A DNA stretch of 64,000 nucleotides, from the NCBI GenBank assembly GCA_030323885.1, contig CM059196.1:41261798-41325797 (forward strand), in the 5' to 3' direction. The notes beneath the pieces were generated by a model. The model did no database searches. It was not told where the DNA came from and was given only the letters and a program-made list of their open reading frames with translations. This document shows, one piece after another, positions 57,010-64,000 of this stretch. The position numbers and the translations under genes were made by a program. Position 1 is the stretch's first letter, and each line of letters begins with the position of its first letter. The DNA comes from Branchipolynoe longqiensis (taxonomy: Eukaryota; Annelida; Polychaeta; Phyllodocida; Polynoidae).

Positions 57010-58146
57010 CCCTAAATGCTGTGGTGCTGGATGTAGTGCCGTGGTGGTTCCGCGGTGGTTGCATAGTGGTTTCGGAGGTGGTTCTGTATAGGTTTCAAAG
57101 TGGTTCCCGGATGGTTATCTAATGTTGCCGCAGTGGTCCCGAGGTGCTCCGGAGGTCGTTCCCTGGTGGTTCTGAGGTGGTTCTAAAGGTGGTCTCAAGG
57201 TAGTTCCGAGGTGGTCCTGAGGTAGTCCGGTGTGGTTCTGTGGTGGTTCTGAGGTGGTTCTGAGGTGGCCTGGGTGGTCCTGAGTTAGTCCCAAGGTAGT
57301 TCTGACATGGCCTGAGGTGGTTTAGAGGTGGCCCGAGGTGGGCTGAGGTGGCCCGAGGTGGTTCTGAGGTGGCCCGAGGTGGTTCTGAGGTAGTGCCCAG
57401 GTGGTTCTACAGTGGTGTCGAGGTGGTCCCAAGCTTGTTCTGAGGTGGTTCTGAGGTGGACCTGAAGTGGTTTGGAGGTGGTTCCGAGGTGGTCCAGAGG
57501 TGGTTATGAGGTCGTCTCAGGTGGTTCGAAGCTGGTCGCGAGGTGGTTCTCATGTTACCTGAGGTGGTCCCGAGGTGTTTCCTAGGTGGTTCCCAGCTGG
57601 TTCTGAGGTGGTTCTGAAGTGGCCCAAGGTGGTCCTGAGGTGGTCCTGAAATGGTCCCAATGTGGTTCTCATGTGGACCTGAAGTGGTTTCGAGTTGATT
57701 CCAAAGTGATTCTGAAGTGGTTCCGAGGTGGTTCTGAGGTGGTTCAGATGTAGTCCCAAGGTGGTCCCAAGATGGTTCTGATGTGGACCTGAAGTGGTTT
57801 CGAGGTGATTCCAAGGTGATTCTGAAGTGGTTCCGAGGTGGTTCTGAGGTGGTTCAGATGTAGTCCCAAGGTGGTCCCAAGACAGTTCTGATGTGGAGTT
57901 GAATTAGTTTCGAGTGGTTCTGAGGTTACCCGAGGTGGTCCTGATGTGGTTCTGAGGTGGTCTGAGGTGGTTCCAAGCTGGTTCCGAGGTGGTTCCAAAG
58001 TGTCCTGAGGTGGTCCTGAGGTGGTCCCGAAATGGTCCCAAGGTGGTTCTGAGGTTGAACTGAAGTGGTCTTGAGGTGGTTCCAAGGTGATTCTGAAGTG
58101 GTTCCGAGGTGGTTCCGAGGTGGGCCCGAGGTGGTCCTGCAGTAGG
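57010..58146 (+). repeat. GGTGGTTCTGA minisatellite with higher-order repeats
   Basis: About 1.1 kb of degenerate 9-10-bp units (GAGGTGGTTC / GAGGTGGTCC). A block of about 126 bp (gatgtggacctgaagtggtt... tagtcccaaggtggtccc) is repeated at 57640-57770, 57770-57895 and, less well, 58040-58120. Minus-strand open frames rich in Thr-Ser-Glu-Pro are artefacts. Confidence 0.93.
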
Positions 58147-58317
58147 CCCACTCATGCAGTACCAGGGGTTAAAGTTACATGATATACAATACGGAACACA
58201 GTTCTCTATATATAGATAGTTTTTCAAGTTGTGGTAAACAAGGCATAGTGTATAGTCAATGGGTGACTACCTGTATTCCGAGTTCTGCTGGTCCCTCAGG
58301 AATGGCTGAACCTGAGA

Positions 58318-58725
58318 CCTAGATAAAGTATTCACCCCATACTCGCAGTACATGGGTGAATACCAACCCTATAAAAACGGTCGAAAAAGCGGGTTAAGGA
58401 AATGAGAGCCTAATTTCACAATGTAAGAAGCAACATTTATTCTTTACATGTCTTATTGATAGCCCACTACCTTTGAGTTGAAAAATATAATATAATATCT
58501 AGTTTAATCAGATTTAAAAGTGAAATCGACGGCGTTCTCTGGCCGCCATCTTGTCTTTTTGCATTCTCACCCATTTCACCAACTATGTGGCAATATATGC
58601 AGCCATTTGATACTGGAGCCACAGTTTCTAGTTCAGATTCCATACTAAACCTATTTTCGCCCGTATTTACACTACGTTGTCCTTCACCCATGTACTACAA
58701 GTACCGGGTGAATCTTTTATCTAGG
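58318..58725 (-). repeat. TIR element, family CTAGATAAAAGATTCACCCGG, copy 2 (inverted)
   Basis: Ends ctagataaagtattcaccc and gtaccgggtgaatcttttat. The interior, reversed relative to copy 1 at 35461-35859, includes ggccgccatcttgtcttttt. Well preserved. Confidence 0.9.
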
Positions 58726-58784
58726 TAGAAGGGTGTTGGAAGGTGTTGATTACACATACACCATTATACCCAAAGTGATATTTT

Positions 58785-58975
58785 ATTTAATGTGAAATAT
58801 ATGCTTTGACACTTTCACTGCAATCGGTATTAGAAACAAATGTATGGCAATAATTCTGCTAACTTTGTTCATTATGAGGCATGTAGTTAGTTTTGCAAAG
58901 TGAGTCCAAAGTGCTGCGTCATAGTTTCTGTTTGGAAAAATTGTTATTTTCATCAGAATATGCGGCTTTAAGCCT
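58785..58975. repeat. Fragment resembling the TTAAAGCTGCATAGTCCGAT family
   Basis: gcgtcatagtttctg and aatatgcggctttaag near the right end, with ggcaataattctgctaac inside. The match is weak. Confidence 0.4.
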
Positions 58976-59104
58976 CCAGCATTTAGTAATTGCATAATCG
59001 CTGATTGCTCCGTCTGAACCCCGTCCAGATAGCCTTAGTTGTTGCTAGTACGAAAACAACCCAATAAACAAATAATTGTTAAAAACATGTATTTTCATTT
59101 TCAG

Positions 59105-59146
59105 GGCCTACTCGTGGCAGTCGTGTATTGTCTCTCAACAAAGGAG
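59105..59146 (+). CDS. Receptor exon I: 42-nt TM7 exon
   Basis: The acceptor tcattttcag is followed by exactly 14 codons, GLLVAVVYCLSTKE, then gtgagt. Both junctions are phase 0. Class B receptor genes are known for a 42-nt exon encoding this part of TM7 (G.xVA.xYCFxNxE); its skipping gives the 14-residue TM7 deletion isoforms known for the calcitonin receptor (delta e13) and CRF receptor 1. Length, phase and content all match. It retains Gly 7.50 and Tyr 7.57. Confidence 0.9.
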
Positions 59147-60155
59147 GTGAGTATGCGATACATAAGCTTCTTTAGTGTTTATTTCCCCAAAACAATCATG
59201 GAACACATAAAGATTAGATTTATCACCCAGGAGGCCTTGCGACATTGCCTTTAATATGGACTGATTTGTAAAGGATGCACCTAGGAGGGTCCTTCAGGAC
59301 TATCCTCTCCATTCACCTGCCACATTAGTCTGTTTGATTCTCCCTCTGCAGTGAAAGAAAGACACAAACATTACTAACTTTATTCCCCCGAGGGGACAGG
59401 CGCTTCATCATGAACTGCCTCTAAGGCATGTGTCAAGGTCTCTTAAATAAAGTGCCTCAGCGGGGAGGATTTCGCACCAGCCCATTGGTGGTGGAACAGC
59501 GGTCCTCAATAAACAGGCGGCCAATCCTATACGCTGAAACTCAATAGCAAGGGGAGTGCGGTTGGGGAGCGATTCAGCATTCAGGGATATCTAGCCTCCT
59601 CACTACACCAGATGCACTGAGTGAGTGATGGTGACTTTATGCCATGCAATTATGTCAGCAATTAAGGCCATTCTCATGGAGTTGGGTGGGGGGTTAAGGA
59701 GGGGGGGACCAAATACACTCCTCATTCACACGGCAACAATCCCACCAGACTGTCACCAGTAGTTGTCAATACGCCAGTAGAAGTTACGTAACCCAGATCT
59801 GTCAGCACAACTAGCCCAATAGCTCAGGTGTTGCTTTATTTACTCCACAAGAAAACAATCAATGATTCAACAGTCTCGAAGAGCTAGACAATGTCCAGCA
59901 ATTGTAATGATGAATGCAAGGCAAATTTCCTTGCAACCAGTGGTGTTTGTTGATATTCTAACTCTTATTTGCATTCTTCCAAGCCTATTTATTATGTGTC
60001 TGTTCTATTTATTAATACAAGTTCATAATCACTTATCCAGAATTGTTGGGACTAGGTGTGTTTCAGAATTAAGAATTTTTCAGATTTCAGAATAACAGTA
60101 GTAATCAAACATTAATACTGCAGAAAGAGGGTATGAATACTGACCTGAAGTGAGC
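59147..60155. other. Sequence after the TM7 exon, no recognised exon
   Basis: 59385-59640 is GC-balanced and has several ACTCC-type direct words but no family I can name. No exon continuing the receptor is evident here. Confidence 0.45.
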
Positions 60156-60159
60156 TAAG

Positions 60160-60559
60160 TAAAGACTAAGACACTATAACACTAAGACGTCTCACTCAGC
60201 CTGTACTGTGTAATCAAAATGATCAAACTCACCACTTGGTGTGCTGGCTGTTCTCTTGGTTACACAGTTGCTATATTATATATATAAATGTATATATATG
60301 AATGTGAAAGATGTGTGATGATGGCGATGCTGATGCTGATGCTGATGATGATGTGTATTTGCTCATAGAAATGTCATATTGATGTGTATTCATACTTACC
60401 TATATCATGTATAATATAATTGTATGTCTTTACATGTGAAACACCAACCAGCAGCCGGGCTGATCAAACCCACCACAAGGTGGCACTGTGAAATATACAT
60501 TACCATGGGAGAGTTAGGGAGTGAGCTGTCTTAGTGTTATAGGGTCTTTGGTAAAGACT
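60160..60559. repeat. TIR element, family CCCTATAACACTAAGAC, copy 2
   Basis: Almost identical to 24134-24527 (gatcaaactcaccacttggt, gtgctggctgttctcttggt, ccatgggagag). Flanks contain gtaaagacta on both sides. The high identity suggests recent movement. Confidence 0.9.
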
Positions 60560-62310
60560 AACACTACTATTAATATTATAGTGTATTTACAGAGTAATAT
60601 GCTGATAAATGAAATAATTGGATATTTATAGACATTAAATAGGCTCCTCTAGTACACTTTATTTCCATGAACACAAATTGGTAAAACTTAGGTATAAATA
60701 GCGTCAAACAAGGCATGATCCAACACATTAATATTTATCCCCTTGAATATCCACAGAAAGTGCGATAACCAAAGACTATAAATAGTATTACGCAGTGTTA
60801 CAGTTCATTTATATGCTGTATGAAAAATGTTCGGGTTGTTGACCTGTATTCTGCTGAGTACTGTATATTCCGATGGTTCTGAGGGTAAATGATGTACGTT
60901 CTATTCGTCTTACAATGCTTTTAATTGCTGCTATTTATGAGTCTGAAAGCAAGAAAGAATGACCTAGGCCTAATGCTTCAATTCCCAGCCCCCCCCCCCC
61001 CTCACGCTAACCGCCTCTCTCTCATCCGCGTTCCCAAAAAAGCAGGGTCCCTGGGGGCCTGTACCAGGTGGTGGTGGGATATGGCTAGTTGTCCGCCTAA
61101 TATTCCCATTAGTACAATATGCACATTGAGGGCTGTTGTTTACATCATATATATCATGCAAATACACTTTGCCTAGTTGGCATAAAAAAAAGAGTAAAAT
61201 TAACCGATAATATGAGTATCGTCATAGATCACATGTAGTTGATTATGATTATGTTTCCTTTATTTCTTTCTTCCTTTCGTTCTTTCTTTCCTTCTTTATT
61301 TACAACGCTTTCGAAGCACTGGACAGGAACACACCCTGATAATATCATGATGATCTGAGATTCCTTAAGTTAGTAAGTCGCAACTATTCTCTCCTCAAAT
61401 AACCACACTCCTCCAGAACACATAACAACCAGCCCATTACCGTTTGTCTGTAATTCAGGACACAAGATCTAGCTATAGTATGGACATTTATTAAGGTCTA
61501 GGTCAATTGTTGGAGGGAGGAGTAAGTGGGGGATGAGGTATAGAACAATGTGAAGAACAGTGGTACAATCAAGGTCATTAGGACAGTAATGCATCAGAAC
61601 AATAACGAATAAGGTCATATGAGAATCAGGTCAGGTCGGGTCATTATGTAATTAAGGAGGAATAGATAGGACAATAGGGCGGGGAGTGATGCGGACAATA
61701 GGGGAAATGAAACAGAAGAGGGGTCAAGTCTCTGCATGACCCGGGCCTCAACCATCGGCATTGTAGGTAGGGTGGGGTAGGGTGAATGTGGGGTGGGTGG
61801 GGCGGTGAGAATAGGGTAGGTGTTGCTGGGTCGGCGTCTGGAGTAGAAGTGGTGTTGGGGTGCTGTAGGGGTGGAAATGACGTCACAGGGGTCGCCGGGT
61901 ACCGGCGGCGGCTCCAGCGGTGCGATGGTGTCGCCACCTGGAGTTAGTCGGGGGGGCCTATGAATAAAAGGGGAGAAAGGGGCGGTGTGGGTGTGGGTGG
62001 TAGGAATAGGGAAGGGAGGAAGGAGACAGCCCCAACTTGGTCCCGAATTACCCACATTGGCTCGCAATATGGACAATGTGCGAGTCAGCTGCCACTGCCC
62101 CAGCAACTATTCAGGGCTTTCAGCATACAATCAATTCATCTCATAGTAGACATACGGTGCCCGACTCCTGTCTGAAGGGTCCTGCAGCAAATCTCATCTC
62201 TGGCCGAATCAATGCAATGAACTTACAAAATGGATACTTCTAGCTACCTCGACTGACACACTGAATTACTAGAATGAGGTAAGAAGAAGAATCACCATCA
62301 TCAATCCCTT
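60560..62310. other. Intergenic or intronic, no recognisable feature
   Basis: A C11 tract at 60990-61003, a pyrimidine stretch at 61255-61300 and a SINE-A head fragment at 62191-62270 (ctggccgaatcaatgcaatg). 61730-62040 is G-rich without a recognised element. Confidence 0.5.
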
Positions 62311-62313
62311 ATG

Positions 62314-62809
62314 GCCCTGTCACATTACGACGTTTCTCGTCAACGCGCGTCGACGTATGTGATTTTTTGGCGGAACGTCGGGATACATCAGGAAGCGTTA
62401 CGCGCGTGTTAGGCGCGCGTTGGTATTCCTTGATGGACGGCGATGGTCGGCAACGGTCGGCAGCGCGCGTCGAAAGTTTTGTGCTTGCACAAAACTTTCA
62501 ACATGCGACAACGCGCGAGTGCCAACGTTATGGCAATGTTGGGGCGCGTCGAGATACACTAGAGTCGCTGGAATAACGTCATGTGAACACTAGGCTGATG
62601 CCGCGCGTGTGCGAGGGTCGTTCCCACATGTTGCGCCAAACTGTTGCTTTTTGTTGTTTTATGTCCTAGGAACATCCGAGGTCATATCAGGAACATCGGC
62701 CCCACGCTACCAATATGTTGCACTGACGCCGAAAAGTTTGACTCAACAATTAAAAGTGATTTTGAGCGTTTGCGGCACGCCGGCGAGAAGCGTCATAATG
62801 TGACAGCAC
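62314..62809. repeat. TIR element, family GGCCCTGTCACACTACGACG, with a SINE piece inside
   Basis: GGCCCTGTCACATTACGACG at the left, gcgtcataatgtgacag at the right, and interior gcgcgcgtcg words. At 62641-62695 a reversed SINE-A tail (ttgttgttttatgtcctagg, ggtcatatcagg) interrupts it. Confidence 0.8.
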
Positions 62810-62965
62810 CCTTAGCATCGAGGATTGATGGCGCACCAACAGATGACATTCCAAACAGTTTTCTCCATATTTCCCTGCTCTCCACTGCCCTCTCGGACTT
62901 GCCGAAATCCAGGCAGACCCCTTCCCTGATGTTGTCTTCCCACCTCTTCCTTTGTCTGCTTGAAG

Positions 62966-63037
62966 GTGATTAATGTGATTAGGAAAACCAGATTGAAAAT
63001 GATGAATTGTAAGGCTCTACGCGTAGGTTACTGTTGA
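62966..63037 (+). CDS. Possible receptor C-terminal tail exon (weak)
   Basis: A pyrimidine-rich tract ending tgcttgaag precedes VINVIRKTRLKMMNCK, open to a TGA at 63035-63037. A gtaagg inside, at 63009, could also be a donor. Class B tails begin with Val at phase 0 right after the 42-nt exon and are basic, which fits. The tail is too poorly conserved to be sure, and the true exon may lie to the right of the window. Confidence 0.25.
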   Translation: MINVIRKTRLKMMNCKALRVGYC

Positions 63038-63039
63038 AT

Positions 63040-64000
63040 GCGTGTGGCAGTTGCGAATCCTAATACATCTGAACCCACATTTCTTCTTGCTGCGTCTACA
63101 TTGGCTTTTCCTCCAGTTCCTTGCAATGATCAGGTGATACAATCCCCACTTTGACTCACCTAACTATGCTCCCACCTCCACCAGCATTGTAACACCCACT
63201 CGTCGTTAGAGGATAGTGCTCTGTTGTGGTTTTCTGTCAATAATTTTCCTCACATGAGGCAATAGAAAACAAAGGTGTTCATTCCCCTCAACATTCTCTC
63301 GATGTTCATACCTTTACAGATTCAATTTAATTTATTACGATTGCATATTTCCCCTGAATTTTCTTTTCCGAATAACTTTGTGTTGTAATTTAATGAATGG
63401 ACTAAATTTGTATCATCTGGATATCCTTTCAATATTAATCATAATATAACACTTTTTGTTTTATTATTGCATTACTTGCACCAGTTATTTGCACTGTACC
63501 CTGCCAATGCTATCCCACATCCCATTCATGGATAATTAACTAACTGAACTGGTGACCCTGACTGACTTTCTATCTAGTCTCGTAGATTGCACTACTAGGT
63601 TTCCTCATCTTCTTTACAATATGATCAATAAGATCTTTGCCATTACTGATTGAAACCTGAAGGGAGGGGAATGGGGTGAAGTATAATTTACTAACGGGAA
63701 CAAATGGAGACAAGAGGTAAGTGGAAATAACCAAATTTAATGGAGAACATAACCTGCAGGCAGGTCGGTCTTGGCTGGAGAACATATCAATATCATATCT
63801 CGTATCATGAGTTGATAGCAATTCGTTATACATTGTATCGTGGTGAGTATAAGATCTCTGAGGTTGTATCATGAGATCATTGTCAATCATATCGTACATT
63901 GATTAGTGATTAGAGATAAGACTAGTTAAATGTTGGGTTAGTGTGAAGATAGTGCATAGGGTCAAGAAGGATATTAGAACAGGGACAAGGACTAGTTCAG
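63040..64000. other. Right end of window, no recognisable feature
   Basis: AT-rich. No receptor tail exon, repeat family or RNA gene recognised. Confidence 0.45.

Larger units (their letters stand above)
1427..59146 (+). other. Class B (secretin-family) GPCR gene, partial, nine exons
   Basis: Nine exons at 1427-1521, 4587-4690, 8209-8347, 29238-29394, 32172-32235, 34439-34508, 49564-49652, 51426-51549 and 59105-59146 are each bounded by AG and GT. They join in frame with intron phases 0, 2, 0, 1, 2, 0, 2, 0. The product runs from the end of the hormone-receptor ectodomain through TM7, about 294 residues. Known class B landmarks are visible: His in KLHLNLF (TM2), Glu in AEGLYLH (TM3), Thr in RATLTLVP (TM6), Tyr in VAVVYC (TM7), Cys at the TM3 start and the CW pair in ECL2. 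Such receptors bind peptide hormones at the plasma membrane and usually couple to Gs and cAMP. The TM6-TM7 segment resembles calcitonin/DH31-type receptors and the TM3 segment resembles CRF/DH44-type receptors, so the ligand is undecided. The signal peptide and earlier ectodomain exons are not in the window. Nothing indicates a pseudogene: all nine exons are open. Confidence 0.88.

Noticed and set aside
57407..58227. Thr-Ser-Glu-Pro repeat proteins on the minus strand
   Set aside because: Translation of the GGTGGTTCTGA minisatellite; several frames are equally open.
61615..62106. 163-codon Pro/Thr-rich minus-strand frame
   Set aside because: G/C-skewed intronic sequence with several competing frames; no domain.

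Overview
This window is eukaryotic, animal-type DNA: coding sequence occurs only as short exons bounded by GT/AG splice sites, separated by kilobase-scale introns full of transposon relics and simple repeats. The non-LTR retrotransposons, the tRNA-derived SINEs with (CAAT)n- or (CAAC)n-like tails and the many short inverted-repeat elements resemble those of marine lophotrochozoans. A mollusc is my best guess, but that is an inference and no species can be named from the sequence alone.

Host gene. Nine short plus-strand exons between 1,427 and 59,146 encode consecutive parts of one class B (secretin-family) G-protein-coupled receptor: the end of the extracellular hormone-binding domain, then TM1, TM2, TM3-TM4, TM4, ECL2/TM5, TM5/ICL3, TM6-TM7 and a 42-nt TM7 exon. 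All reading-frame phases match across all eight introns, and the core family residues are present (His in TM2, Glu in TM3, Thr in TM6, Tyr in TM7, Cys in TM3 and ECL2). The type looks closest to calcitonin/DH31-like or CRF/DH44-like receptors. The 5' exons (signal peptide and most of the ectodomain) and probably the last exon lie outside the window.

Intron contents, left to right. 1-5 kb: SINE-A copies, an 11-bp minisatellite, a foldback element and a GT-rich minisatellite starting at the TM1 exon donor. 6.8-13.5 kb: four terminal-inverted-repeat (TIR) elements, a 100-bp tandem array, SINE-B copies and a SINE-A. 13.9-17.5 kb: three copies of one TIR family, the middle one swollen by a 1.8-kb inverted polypyrimidine/polypurine minisatellite. 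18-21.9 kb: LINE fragments, an AT-rich minisatellite and a 10 x 114-bp array without a stop codon. 24-29 kb: TIR elements, SINEs and AT repeats. 31.6-37.99 kb: a 141-bp tandem repeat, a complete SINE-A with target-site duplication, nested inverted-repeat elements, and a CG-rich foldback element inserted at TTAA inside another element. 38-46 kb: a pogo-like TIR element split by a LINE fragment, then a nearly complete but broken I-group LINE (gag, endonuclease, reverse transcriptase, RNase H). 46.4-48.4 kb: a 2-kb CACACTCACACCCA-type satellite. 49-64 kb: the last receptor exons among pogo-like elements, a 1.1-kb GGTGGTTCTGA minisatellite and further TIR elements.

The only apparently functional unit is the receptor. 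Everything else is intron baggage. Its most unusual theme is short TIR elements whose interiors have become private minisatellites, often arranged head-to-head.
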